Assembly (NCBI RefSeq): GCF_000321225.1
Contig: NW_004450402.1
Span: forward strand, 533,646-597,645
Source: Odobenus rosmarus divergens
Taxonomy: Eukaryota; Chordata; Mammalia; Carnivora; Odobenidae
DNA length: 64,000 bases
Reading direction: 5' to 3'
In this document: positions 11,528-23,059 of the stretch, piece after piece
How positions within the stretch are numbered: position 1 is the stretch's first letter
Layout: every line of letters starts with the position of its first letter
Notes under the pieces: generated by a model
What the model was told of the DNA's origin: nothing
Databases searched by the model: none
What the model saw: only the letters and a program-made list of their open reading frames with translations
Program-made: the position numbers and the translations under genes

Positions 11528-11721
11528 TTTTTTTTTAAAGACTTATTTGAGAGAGAAAGAGCAGTGGGAGAGGCAGAGAGAGGGGGAGAGAGACAGAGAG
11601 AATCTCAAGCAGACTCCCCACTGAGCAAGGAGCCTGACGCAGGCCTGATGCAGAGCTCAATCTCAACCTCAGTCAAAATCAAGAGTCAGGCACTTAACCA
11701 ACTGAGCCACCCAGGTGCCCC
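11528..11721 (-). mobile_element. CAN SINE inside L1, antisense
   Basis: Begins with a T-run and 'aaagacttatttgagagaga', ends 'actgagccacccaggtgccc'. The older-type body ('caagagtcaggcacttaacc') suggests an older subfamily. A short shared 'gaaac' at both edges may be a remnant TSD. Confidence 0.95.
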
Positions 11722-11756
11722 GAAACGTGCTCTTTTAACTCTAGAGAACAAACTGA

Positions 11757-11800
11757 TGGTTACTGAGGGGTGGGGGGTGGGGGATGGGTGAAATAGGTGA
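11757..11800 (+). repeat. G-rich run in L1 3' UTR
   Basis: 'gaggggtggggggtggggga' and following bases form several closely spaced G-runs, a usual feature of this L1 3' UTR and capable in principle of forming a G-quadruplex. Confidence 0.8.
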
Positions 11801-11934
11801 TGGGGATTAAGAAGGGCACTTGTAATGAGCACCAGATAATATATGGAAGTGTGGAATCACTGTATTGTACACCTGAAACTAATATTAACTGGAACTTAAA
11901 TAAATATTCAATTGAAAAAATTAAGCTAATTATA

Positions 11935-13975
11935 GAAGCTACTGTTTGGTGATAAAATAATACTTTGCAATTAGTATGAATAGAGATAGATCATAAAATG
12001 TATTTGTGAAGGTGGGACTATGATATTGATACCTATGACATAGATAGTCCCAAATGATATTCGGAGATATCTATCTATCCATCTATCTATATATCTATGA
12101 TACAGATAGTCCCAAATGATATTCGGAGATATTATTTTCTATGAGGCAGATACTGCAGAAAAGTCTTTTAAGCCTTCCCTTACCTACCAAGATAAACAAT
12201 ATTTAGGAATCCTCCTGGATACATATATAGCATTCTTTAAATAACACACACACAAAAAACAACAGATCAACAGAATCCTTTTAGGCATTACAGTTTTAGT
12301 GTTAAACTTTTTCAGAAGTTTTAAAACTACTTTCCAAACTTAATTTATATAGAAACATTTTAAAATCCTGTTTAACCCTAACCTAATGTTAATTCATTCT
12401 CTCAAGAGTAAACTTGGTGCAGTCCAAAATAATTGTCATGAAAAGCCACTTACTCTGATTAAACTAAGTGTTTTCATAGAAATCTACTTTATTGGAAAAC
12501 AATATTCCAAGAAATGGCCTCAATGTTCCTTTTGCTAATGCCACTCGAATGCTGTTGTTCCTGAAGGAAAAACCTAAAGAGATATAAAAAGTTAATTAGA
12601 TATGCCACATGCAAACGATTATGATTACTTAATTAGCAGTAGCCCTTAAACTGGCATAATATGTAACCTAATATGTAGCTTAATGGCTTTGTTATTAATC
12701 AATCTTAATGTAAACAGTTTGAAGCTCTTCTTGTTTTGTAATGTTCATTATAAATAGACCCTGTGGGAATCACAACTTCATTTCATTAAAACTCCTGCTT
12801 GCTGCTAATTGCTGCTAGGAAAAGATGCACGAATTAATTGTGTTGTAGAAGCCAATGATGTAAATTTATAAGCTTCTGCATTGATTGCTGGGGACTGCTG
12901 GGTTGTAGATCATTCTTTCCCACTGTGATAGATAGCATGCTATAGTTGGCAACACTGACCTGTTCTAAATCAATAACACTTGGTTAGTAAGTCTTACTAC
13001 TATAGAGGTTAAAAAAAAATGTTTGAAAATTCTGTTTATCCTGCCAGCTGGGACATAATATGAAGTTAGGTTATGGGCAATTAATTTGTAAGTTTTAATG
13101 ACTTCTTGTGCAAAACAAACAGTAGTCTTTAGCAAAGATGACTGAGGAACATTAAATCGGTTAGTATTTTTAAAGAAATGCTCAAATATAAATATAGTCC
13201 TGCTTGTTGACAATTCCCCCCAATCTTTTATTGTTACAGATGTCCTGTCCAGCAGCGACCACATGAGATGAATTTAAAACCCCAAATATTAAAATGCTGG
13301 ATTAAAAGGGAACAAACCACACTAGCTTTCAAGTGCAGATTGAAACCAATGAGAAGAAACCTGTTTATATTCTCAGCTGATTGCCGATGTCTTAGCTTGT
13401 TGTTGCCACAATATTTCAGAATAATAAGACCATCTGTCAACAGGGAGAAAGAATAGTAACAATCTAGGCAGAAATGTCTTCATACATGATGAAATAATTT
13501 TTGCCTAATGGTGTTTTTTGGTCTCGGATGGTACTATATACATTACTTTTTTATTGCTTTTATTTCAATTATTCAAGAATGAAATAAAATTATACCCTTT
13601 TCACAATTGTTTTCCTGTACTAATCCATACAATATTTTTTGTGAAATTGGCCATATAACATTACCTGATCTCTGCTAAAAATACTCTTGCAATCTATGAA
13701 AAACCAAAACACACATGTAAATTGGATTCATAGCACCCATAGCTTAGTTAAGTGGGGGAAGTGAGCAAATCTTTAAGAATCGTCAAACACATTATGTAAA
13801 TATTTTACCGAAGTAAGATGTGAGATGAAGTACAGCCGACTTTGTGCACCTATAAAAATAATTTGGAGAGTTGAAAATAGTGATTTTGACAATTAGTTTA
13901 CAATTTTAAATTACTATTCTTAATTTTTAAAACGCTTCATCATATATGTGGCTCAAAAAATGAAAAGCATAAAAA
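11935..13975. other. Long repeat-poor unique sequence
   Basis: Apart from a short duplicated block at 12042-12132, I recognise no transposon for about 2 kb. 12480-13450 is rich in homeodomain-like TAATTA/ATTAAT cores and has 'atgcaaac' near 12610. It could hold conserved noncoding DNA; that is inference. Frames at 12965-13264 and 13234-13440 (-) lack domains. Confidence 0.45.
12042..12132. repeat. 29-bp direct repeat around (TATC)n
   Basis: The 29 bases at 12042-12070 recur exactly at 12104-12132. The spacer is a short imperfect (TATC)n tract at 12069-12098. Probably a microsatellite-associated duplication. Confidence 0.95.
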
Positions 13976-14658
13976 AATTATACTATGAAAGTATTCTTTC
14001 ACCTCCTAGTATTTTCTTTTCATCCAAGACAGGGATACTGTACACACTGGCATATGTTTTCTTTTATTCATGCCAATGTATATTTTGGAGAGCTTTCCAA
14101 TTCAGCATGAGGGTTTCCTGATTCTCTTTGAATATTTTATAGATGTACCAAAACTTAGATAATCAGTGCTCTATTAATGAGTTCTAATTTCCTATATTGT
14201 GTTACAATTTTGGTAATGAGAGTAATAAGAATAACTAATGTTTAAAAATAATCTTACACATATTATTTTGCACATATGTGAGTATATCTCCAAGAAAAAG
14301 CCCCCGAAGTAGAATTTCTAGTTCAAAAGTATCTACATTTTTATTTTTGATAGATATTTTCAAAGTGCTAGAAAAGCCACGTACCAATTACACTCCAACT
14401 AACAATACTTGAGGTTATCTACCCACAGTCTTCTGAGACAAAATGTTTTCTAACTTGGATTTTTGACTATTTGATAAATTACACAGCGTCCTCTCCAGAT
14501 ACTTTAAACATACATTTTCTAATTATCAGTGAGGATGAATAATTTGTAAATGTTTAAAAGCCAATTCTAATCCCACCCAACTGCCAACCACACACTTTTT
14601 TCTCTTTCTTTCTCTTTCTTTCTTTTCTTTCTTTCTTTCTTTTCTCTTTCTTTCTTTT

Positions 14659-14699
<41 letters not shown>

Positions 14700-14934
14700 T
14701 TTCTTTCTTGTGAATCATTCTTTCATTTCCTTTACACATTTTTCATTTTCCTTCTTAGACTTTCTTTACAACTTCTAGTACAATTTTTACATTAGAAAGA
14801 TTAGTACTTCTGACATGAGTTGCAAATATTTTTCCCATTTGTATATCTATATTTTGCTTATGTTTATTTTGCTATTCTAAAGGGTTAAGTTTTTTTCTTA
14901 ATCAACTATGTCAAGATATACTTAAATCCAATTT
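13976..14934 (-). mobile_element. Ancient L1 (L1ME-like) 3' region, antisense
   Basis: 'atagatgtaccaaaacttag', 'gtgagtatatctccaagaaa' and 'gtaccaattacactccaact' read as the reverse complement of old L1 3' coding/UTR sequence. After a pyrimidine microsatellite the same element continues ('catgagttgcaaatattttt'). No open frame. Confidence 0.65.
14597..14710. repeat. (TTTC)n polypyrimidine tract
   Basis: About 110 bases of TTTC units with interruptions. Its minus-strand reading makes a lysine/arginine-only frame with no biological meaning. Confidence 0.97.
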
Positions 14935-16035
14935 TAGTTGAATAAATTTTTATAAAATATATAATCATCACAATAATCAAGGTATAGAACATTTCAATCA
15001 CTCCAGAAAGTTCTTTTTTGCCATTTTCAGAGATAAGCCTATCTCTTACTTTGGACAACCATTTTTCTGTCATTACAGACTAGTTTTGCCCATTCTAGAA
15101 TATCATATAAATGGAATCATTCTGTGTATATTCTTTTATGTTTGGCTTCCTTTGGCCTACATAATACTTCTAATATTCATTCATCTTGTTGTATATATCA
15201 GTAGGCTGTTGTTTTATATTTTGTTTTTGTTGTCACTTCTTATTGCTCAGTAGTATTCCATTATATGGCTAGACCAAAATTTGTTTATCCGTTCACTTAT
15301 TGATAAAAATTTAATTTCTTTCCAGATTGCAATTATTATGAATAAAGGTTCTGTGAACATTAATGTTGAAGTTCTATTGTGAATGTATCTTTTTATTTAT
15401 TTTAGGTAAATATCTAGGAATGCAATTCTTATGTCATATAGTAAGTGTATTTTAACTTTCTAAGACAATATCAGGTGGTTGAACCATTTTACATTCTCAG
15501 CAGCAGTGTATGAGGGTCCCATACATTGGTATTTCAGGTTTTTTAATGTAGCCATTCTAGTGGGTATGCCATGATAGCTGATACTTTTAAAATTTGCATT
15601 TACCTGATGACTTTGATGTTGACCATCTATCATGTACTTATTGGCTATTCATATATCTTCTTTTGTGACATCTCTGTTCAAGTCTTTTGTCATTTTTAAA
15701 ATTAATTGTTTTTTATTGAGATATGATAGCTCATTATTTATTCTGCATGCAAGTCCTACATCACATGTATGTCCAATAAATTGGCTTATTTTTTTAATTT
15801 TCTTATCAGTTTTTTTGAAAAGTAGAAATTTCAATTTTGATGAAGCCTAGTGTATTATTTTATTTTATGCTTCTTATGTCATTGCTAAGATTTCTTTGCT
15901 TATCTCAAAGTCATGAACAAATTTTTCCTATGTTTACTTCTTTATATTGTTGCTTTGTAGGTATATGTTTTCGTGTTACAGAAATAGTATTATTTAATAT
16001 TTTATTCTATTCTTGCTATTTTCACTAAATACTCT
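14935..16035 (-). mobile_element. Ancient L1 (L1M-type) 3' region, antisense
   Basis: Landmarks in order: 'catcacaataatcaaggtat', 'cagactagttttgcccattc', 'agtagtattccattatatgg', 'acattctcagcagcagtgta', 'gccattctagtgggtatgcc'. These are the reverse complement of an L1 3' UTR followed by the ORF2 C-terminus. Broken frames. Confidence 0.8.
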
Positions 16036-16690
16036 AATTTTAGTAGCTATTCAGAATACCGTGCATATGTCTAATCTGTTGCTTCTGTTTAATATTTTTT
16101 GAAGTGTCTCCACTATATATAACTACTGATGACAGAGTGGCCCTGTACGCATTAGATTATGTCTTTGTAGACCTCAAACCTCTAACTCTAATAGACTAAC
16201 TAGAGCCCTGCATATTCTATTCATAGTTTTACTCCTACAGCTCTTACATTGGAAGTGAACTTCCCAGGCTTCTGTCTCTACCTCTAACATTCGGAGCTGT
16301 GCCAATACCACTTACCTTGGAATTGGCATAAATGATTTTGCTCTCTTTCATTCCTAATTCTGTTACGAACCAGAAGAAGATACACATTCCTAGGACACTA
16401 TCTCCTATCCTGCATTCTAATCTCCTCCTTATTCATTTCATCCTTTATTCTGTCCTCATGTTCCATAACATTTCTGGAAGCCCCTTATGCCTTTTCAAGC
16501 CGTTAAGACAACAGCAGAAAGCCGTATATCCTGGTCTTCTTCTCTGTAAGGTTTCCTTACTTTCTTCAACAAGACCAAATCTGATCTCTCCTTGACAACA
16601 TTAATTCCCCTGTAACCTTTTCTTCCTTTTTTTTTTTCCCCTGTAAACTTTTTAAATTGTGGTCAGTTTTTTTCTCCTTTAACATGAACC
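16036..16690. other. Unassigned pyrimidine-rich sequence
   Basis: May be an upstream part of the L2 that follows. No family can be assigned and no exon is seen. Confidence 0.35.
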
Positions 16691-18008
16691 TTGAGATAAG
16701 TTAGGAGTCTTTCATGCTTCACATGTCCACTTCCAGACTGTTCTTCCTCTCTCTTCTACAAACACTTCCAGCACTGAGTCTTTGCTGATTTGTTTACACA
16801 GCTGCTGCCTTATCTTTTTAGTCGTCTACACAGACCTCACATCATCTCTCTCATTTATTCAAGGTTTTAATTCATCTTATTATCACATTCTTCACTACTA
16901 CTCCTGCCTTAATGCCTAACGATTCCTGTATCCACAGTTAGCATCACACCAACACCCTAGTGCCATATTTCCGTGAACTTCTTTTCTCTAATGTTCTTTT
17001 CCTGTTTCTCATCTTCACACCTACCTCAGCCAGTCACTCACTGAATGTACTCCTAGAACTTGCCATTACCAAATCTATAACCCTTCCATGCACTCAATAT
17101 TGATTACCCCCTTCTCTGGCTGCCATATCCTTTCTTTTTTTTTAAGATTTTATTTTATTTATTTGAGAGAGAGAGAGTGTGTGAGAGAGAGCACAAGAGG
17201 GGGTAGGGTCAGAGGGAGAAGCAGACTCCCCCCTGCCCCCAGCAGGGGTACCGGGACTGCAGGATCATGACCTGAGCCTAAGGCAGTCGCTCAACCAACT
17301 GAGCCACCCAGGCGCCCTGCCATTTCCTTTCTTAAAAGCTAAATGCTTCTGGCACAAGATTCTGATAATTCTTCTACCCCACAGGGACTGCTAATCCATG
17401 AATCCCACCAACATTTCCTGTGCCTTCAGCCTCCTCATCTATTTAAGCCCCTCCTTACCAAGGTAAATTCCTCAGGAAATCACAAATATACTCATCATTC
17501 CCTTGTCCTTGTCTTCAATTTTTCTGCACTTCCCTCGCTTTCTTGTAATTCCAAGCTGGTTAAATCCTATTGTCCCCTTACTCTGTTCCTACATGGTCTG
17601 CCTGAGGTCCCTTCAATTGAATGCACTTTCCCCACATATCTCTAAGGGTTACTCCTTTCCTTCTACAAGACTTGACAAAAATGTTATTTCCTTAAGGCCG
17701 GCTCTTTCCCCTTTTTAAATATTGCGGTACTCCTCCTTCACCCTTACGTTTCCTATTCTCCTTGTCTCCATGCTTTGCTGGATTTTCCTCCATAACAGCT
17801 GTTACCTTCTAATATTCTAGGATTTTATTTATTTTATTTATGTACTGTCTCTCTTCCCTACCCTCTCACACATAGGCTAGAATGTGAGCTCCAGGTACCA
17901 CTGTCCATAATTGTTTTCACTGAGGTATTCTCAGTTCCAAGGACAATGCTTGTTTCATAGAAGCAACTTAATAAATACGAAAAAATATGTTCAAGAAATG
18001 AATGAGCA
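16690..18008 (+). mobile_element. Degraded L2 LINE, sense
   Basis: Pyrimidine-rich sequence with an endonuclease-like stretch ('gtcactcactgaatgtactc', then 'cccccttctctggctgcc'). It ends in a typical L2 3' end: 'ggctagaatgtgagctccag' and 'gcaacttaataaatac' near 17990. A SINE interrupts at 17136-17317. Broken in all frames. Confidence 0.5.
17121..17332 (-). mobile_element. CAN SINE with 15-bp TSD
   Basis: SINE body 17136-17317, antisense, ending 'gagccacccaggcgccc'. The 15-mers at 17121-17135 ('tgccatatcctttct') and 17318-17332 ('tgccatttcctttct') differ at one base. Subfamily with 'aaggcagtcgctcaaccaac'. Confidence 0.97.
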
Positions 18009-18221
18009 GGGTGACTGGGTGGCTCAGTTGGTTAAGCATCCAACTCTTGATTTCAGTCATGATCTCATGGTTGTGAGATCCAGCCCACTTTGGACTCCAT
18101 GCACTGGGCATGGAGACTGCTCAGAATTTCTCTCTCTCTCTGCCCCTCCCCCTCCCCCCCAATTAAAAAAAGAAAGAAAAGGAAAGAGAAAAAGAAAAGA
18201 AAAGAAAGAAGTGAATGAGCA
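17999..18221 (+). mobile_element. CAN SINE, older subfamily, with TSD
   Basis: Body 18009-18211, with 'gactgggtggctcagttggt' and 'ccaactcttgatttcagtca'. The tail is replaced by an A/G-rich microsatellite. 'tgaatgagca' occurs at 17999-18008 and 18212-18221. Confidence 0.93.
18168..18211. repeat. A/G-rich tail microsatellite
   Basis: AAAG/AAAAG units grown from the SINE poly(A) tail. Confidence 0.9.
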
Positions 18222-18329
18222 AATGCAAATTGCCTTCAATAACTGGTACTTGCAGCACAGATAGTCTTGACATGAGCATAAACGTGCCTTCCCCCTTCTA
18301 AATATTTTTGAGGATTTTCAAGTGTTTTC

Positions 18330-18420
18330 CCAAAGTTGAAACAACTCGTAAATGACCAAGTCAGTACTAAAACCTCAAATCTATAATTCTTTTCACTGCA
18401 CTACCTAGCCTTGGGCAAAT
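18330..18420 (+). mobile_element. MIR/L2-like fragment
   Basis: 'cgtaaatgaccaagtcagta' to 'cttttcactgcactacctag' resembles the 3' part of a MIR/L2 repeat. Short and degraded. Confidence 0.4.
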
Positions 18421-19726
18421 TTAATTTCATTAGATGCTTAAGTGTGAAAATATCTGTCCTCTAGTATTTGTGGTATGTTATACTTTTATTAAAATATTAT
18501 TACCACCTATTCATATATTATAAATATGGTAAGGAGACTGAACAAGAAAAAACTTGTGACTCCAGATATCAAATTTTCTATAATAGAGAATGGATAATGA
18601 GACAAAATGATTCAATTCATTCTCAGGCTACTTTCAAAGTGGAGAGACAATATTGTGAAATAAAATGTATGTATGTTCTTTTCTAGGTAAAATGATTTGC
18701 TATAATTGCCCTATTGGGATTTTAATAAGCTCTTGGAGGCAAAGGAAGTTTGTTTTTAAATTAGAAAGAGGGTATTGTTTGTCTATCTTCCATAGCAAAC
18801 CACAGCAATTTACTTTGTTACACAATGTTCAACATAATACAAACCATTATTACAGATATAATACCTAGATTATACAAGGCTCAGTACTTCAGGAAGCTTA
18901 ACTTTCTTGAGCTTATGAATGTAGATTTCTCCTTTACATAGCCACGTATTGTGGGGGATTAAATAGCTAATAGAAGTTTGATTTACATTTAACATAACTT
19001 CATATTCATTTTGTAAATTTCTTTCCAGATTACTAATTAAAACATCAATGGCTACCCTAAAAGGTATTAAATCAGCAAGAAGTGCTCAAATATCTTTCTA
19101 CAAATTGAAAATATTCAATTGTGCTAGCCTAGGTGATTCAGCTAACCCCTTAATTATTTTTTTCTTATCAATCTTAAGCATCTTGATGCAATGTGCAGCA
19201 AAACACGTACATTTCCTAAAACCTTTGCAGATGTGCATCTTTTTAACAGTACTTCTTCCTGCACAAATTGAAAATGGTATTTAATTTTGAAAGGCAAAAT
19301 AATAAGACCCCAAATAATATCCTATTAATGAGAAAGGGAGGAAAGCTGGTAATATTTTCTCCAACATATTTTACCACTTGGTTCATGAAAGTAGCTATGA
19401 TGCCTAATTGCTTTCTAGAATGTAGAAAAATTACTAATAAGCTCTTTTTTTTTTCTTTCCTAAAGATGGATCAGTCCAAGTCACCAGCACTTTAAGACAT
19501 TAACTGCAGGATACATAAGTAAGTCGTAGTTGAAATAAATGGACCTTTTTGAAAAACACATAAATCAGATTTAGGATCATCATTGAGTTTCAGGAAAAAT
19601 GTTAATTTTGATCATCTTGGACTAATTAGATTGCCACTGTTATAAGAATTGAAAGCCTGACTCAACTTAATATACTATTGGGTTGATCCTTGGCTAATAA
19701 TTCTTAATCTAAACTTTCTTGAACAA
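18421..19726. other. Repeat-poor unique sequence
   Basis: No transposon recognised over about 1.3 kb. 18900-19500 contains AT-rich words such as 'tactaattaaaac' and 'ccccttaattattt'. Possible conserved noncoding DNA, unproven. A T-rich tract before 'cctaaagatggatcag' near 19460 looks like a splice acceptor, but nothing supports an exon. Confidence 0.4.
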
Positions 19727-20248
19727 TGTGGAGGTTGGACAATGCCCCCAAAAGTATGGGGGGCGTTGTCCCTGCAACCCGGAATGTTACCTTACATGAC
19801 AAAAAGAGAGGGCAGATGTGATTAAGTTAAGGATCTCCAGAATGCCAGGTTATCCTGTACTATCTGGCTGGGCACTAAATGCTATCATAAGTGTCCTTAT
19901 TAGAGGGAAGAGAGAGATTTGGCACAGAAAAGAAGACCATGTGAGCAAAGTAAATGGAAGAAGAGGGTGGCAGAAGGAAGCAGAGGCAGAGAGAGATGGT
20001 ATTTGGCTTACCTTGGTGTTGGAAAAAGGGACCTGACCCAAGGAATGCAAGTGATGCAGCTTCAAAAGGCTGAAAGAGACAAGGAAGTGAATTGTCCCTT
20101 GGAGCCTCTGGAGAGGGTCTGGCCCTGCTAGCACCTTGATTTTGACCCAGTGAAACTGAGCTTAGACTTCCCACCTGCAGACTGTAAGAGGATGCAGGTG
20201 TGCTGTTTTAAGTAATTTGTTACAGAAGCCATAGGTAAATCATACAAT
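19727..20248 (+). mobile_element. MLT1-like (ERVL-MaLR) LTR
   Basis: Starts 'tgtggaggttggacaatgcc'. Then 'gaatgttaccttacatgaca', 'gcagatgtgattaagttaag', 'ggccctgctagcaccttgat' and 'tttgttacagaagccatagg' follow in the order of an old mammalian LTR family. About 520 bp, near full length. The family name is from memory. The open frames inside are shadows. Confidence 0.65.
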
Positions 20249-21280
20249 GAAACAATGACATACACTAATGGAAAACACTAATCCACTAACAAAAATTGTC
20301 TACAACACCACAGATATTGGTGTGTAATCAATTGGAGGACTATAAGACTCAACAGCAGTCTGCAATTCATAACACATACAAAATATATATATATATTTTG
20401 AATTTAAATTTAAATAATATTTAAAATAACACATACAAATAATACATTCTGGGGATAAACATATGATTTTGTTGAAAAATATTTTGTTAGGTTGTCATGA
20501 AATAAAATATAAATACATAATTTTGTACTTTAAATTTTATGATAATTGTTTATGTACCTGTAAACCGATTTCTAAAAAGAAAAATAAAGATAGGTACTTT
20601 GTTTCATGCAGTTCTGTTTCAACTCTACATTCTTCTTGCCCGTTAAGAATGAAGAACGCCTTAATTTTCTTTTTAGCTTTTTTCCCCAAAGCAGATAAAT
20701 ATCATCACGTAAGAGTAGATAGGATTTTAGTGATGCCAGAAGAAAAAGAAACTTACTCTTATTGTGTTACTGTACAAAGCAGGGAACTTTCTGTTAAGAT
20801 ATACATTCATTTTTAATACCTCTGGGAAAACCAGGAGCTAGGCATTACTGCAATGTCTGTTTTAAGCCCTACTGTCCTTTTCCCATGCTATGCTTTTCCT
20901 ACCATCTACCATTTTATATACTTTGGGCACCTGTTAATGATTGGCATTTCTAAAATTTGCAGTTTCCTTTTTCATCTGGATAGACTTGCAAAGGCAGTTA
21001 CCATATTCTTATGACACAAATACCAAATGTACTTTTGGAAATTTCTCATGCAGTTGACTTCATATGATTTACGTTCCTCTATTCCTTGCATGCCTATGTC
21101 ACATCAAACTGCTGTCATCCATGAAGAGGTGCATATGTTTTCTACTCTGGTAGGGAGAGACATGGAAGACTATCCTCACTTACTGAAAGCCTGATTTTAC
21201 TACAGAAACTGTTTATAATGATTTTAAATCTGTTTTGAAGATTTCTTTGGAATTAATTTTTATAGTTCTGGATGTCTGAG
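20249..21280. other. Unassigned AT-rich sequence
   Basis: No repeat or exon recognised. It includes a perfect 22-bp AT palindrome at 20379-20400. The frame at 20463-20816 (117 codons) has no domain signal. Confidence 0.5.
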
Positions 21281-21781
21281 TGTGATGGGGTTCAGGACAG
21301 TGTATCCCAAAATATGTATGGCACCTTAGTGTATTGAATATTTCAAGCTAAGGAGTTTGAGAAAAGGTCCCTGACCTCCCCCCAACCCCACTTTTCTTTC
21401 CTGAAACAGGTCATAAAATCCTCCTGTGACAGATGGCCTGTCCCCCATACCCAGAGAAAAGGAGCCTCCCTATCTTCGAAGACAAAGGGATGCCAAGAAG
21501 AATCCTAACTAGGCCTTCTTAAGTGTCCCCAGTTCATTACGATTACTTCATACTCCTTAGCCTATCATATCCCTACACATCTATCCTTCATCAAACTTAG
21601 AGTAAAAACACAAAGGTCCAACTCTTTAGTCTTCATTTCCTTATGAAGGCTCCCGTGTCATGTAGAATTTACATTAAATAAATCTGTATGCTTTTCTCCT
21701 GTTAACCCATCTTTGTCAGTTTAATTTTCAGACCCAGCCAGGACCCTGAGAGAGTCAAGGAAAACTTTTTTCTCCCCTCCA
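21281..21781 (+). mobile_element. Solo LTR-like element (ERV)
   Basis: 501 bp with TG...CA ends. AATAAA at 21677-21682 is followed by a U5-like segment, 'tttgtcagtttaattttcag', then 'cccagccaggaccctgagag'. This is LTR architecture (U3, polyadenylation signal, U5). Class is uncertain. No matching target duplication is seen. Confidence 0.6.
21677..21682 (+). promoter_or_regulatory. AATAAA polyadenylation signal in LTR
   Basis: Canonical hexamer placed as expected between the U3/R and U5 parts of the solo-LTR-like element. Not evidence of a host gene end. Confidence 0.5.
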
Positions 21782-22820
21782 AGAGTAAATCATGGGAAGT
21801 ATATGTAGAGTCCTCACACTAGATAAAGAGCTATGAGTCTAGTTATGCACACTCATTAATAAGAAATAAAAATGACAGAATATACCTAAAGTGCCTCAGA
21901 ATTAAGAATAATTTTATCATCCACCTTCTGTTCCCCAAAAAGATTTTAGATCTCTAATGCTCCTAATTATTTTTACTACCATTCAGTATCTCCATAATTT
22001 ATTTGTGAAAGCTTCAGTATCTAGGCCTATTTAAGTATCTCAATGTGTAAATAATAAGGGGTTTGTGATCACTTCTCAGCAAAAGGAAAGAATACCCTAA
22101 GTAACTATTCTCCTGATGCTAGACAGACTAGAAACAGACAAGTAGATGCATAGCGTGGAAGGAGTTAGTAAATGCTGTGACAAAAAAATAAAGCATAGCT
22201 TCATAGGGACTCCTAATTTTTCACCAAAATTCACACTGATACTCCTTTATCTGAGGAAGTAGCGAGCCAAATCAACCAGCCTCCAGTTGAGGCAAAGTAT
22301 ATTCATGTGATGGAGTTTCATTCATAGAAATGTGAGCAGAAACTGTGTATAGCCCTTAGGTCTGGCCCATACAAAGCAATAAAAAAAAAAAAAAAAAACT
22401 GCTTTGCTTTCATTGTTTTCCTGCTCATCAAAGAGGCCATAAAAACATAAAAGTTCTCACTAGCAGGGATGGCAATGACTCCAGCAAGCTTGCAAGCTGC
22501 ATGTTGAAAATGGTAGCCTAGCTCCACTCAGACTAAGACCCTGAGCACAGTTGTGGAGGAAAGTCATACCACGGAGGTATTTACATGCTCACCGTTACGT
22601 GAGCAAATTATGAACTTCTATTGTGTTTGGGTTTGTGGGACATACCATTGTAGTGACACAAAGTAAGGGGAGTGGCACTTCACCCAGCCTGGTTAGAGAC
22701 GCCTCTCTAATAAAGTAGGCCTGAGAGCCCGAATGATAAGAGAGGCTGTCATGTGTCCATAAAAAGCAGAGTGTAGCTGCCAAAGCAAGAGATAATTGCA
22801 AAGACCTGAAAGCAAGAGTA
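21782..22820. other. Unassigned sequence
   Basis: No repeat family is assigned. It includes a 20-A run at about 22381-22399 flanked by short inverted arms ('caaagca'/'tgctttg'). Confidence 0.4.
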
Positions 22821-23040
22821 TTTTTTGTCAGTTTTGAGGAAAAATAAAGCTTCCAGTGTTGCTGAAGCACTCGCCTCAAGTGGGAGGAAATGACGTCAAA
22901 GAGGTATCATGGTGCCATGTCATACAGAGCCTTGAAGACCATGATAAACTTTTTGGATTTCATTCTGTGTGACATGGAGAGCCAGAGATATAACATAATC
23001 TAATTACATGAAGAAAATCCTCTTTTGGGTTGATAATTTA
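22820..23040 (-). mobile_element. L2 fragment, antisense
   Basis: 'gagccttgaagaccatgata', then 'ttttggatttcattctgtgt' and 'gacatggagagcc' match the reverse complement of the L2 3' region. Confidence 0.55.
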
Positions 23041-23059
23041 ATGTAGGAGGCAGGTGAAT

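Larger units (their letters stand above)
11174..11934 (+). mobile_element. Carnivore L1 3' end with 19-bp TSD, two nested SINEs
   Basis: Identical 19-mers at 11174-11192 and 11916-11934 bound the insertion. L1 3'-UTR sequence is read at 11193-11209, 11413-11527 ('tcatatgatttcactcatat') and 11722-11915 ('gggattaagaagggcacttg', 'gtacacctgaaactaatatt'). Only about 330 bp of L1 is present, so it is strongly 5'-truncated. Two SINEs of opposite strand lie inside. Confidence 0.93.

Noticed and set aside
14554..14739. Lysine/arginine-rich small protein
   Set aside because: Translation of a (TTTC)n microsatellite.
19440..19495. Exon start: T-rich tract, 'ag', then ATGGATCAG
   Set aside because: Only a 9-codon frame, with no donor site or partner exon visible.
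20379..20400. 22-bp perfect AT palindrome as a regulatory site
   Set aside because: It is a (TA)n run with matching AAAA/TTTT edges; expected in AT-rich DNA.
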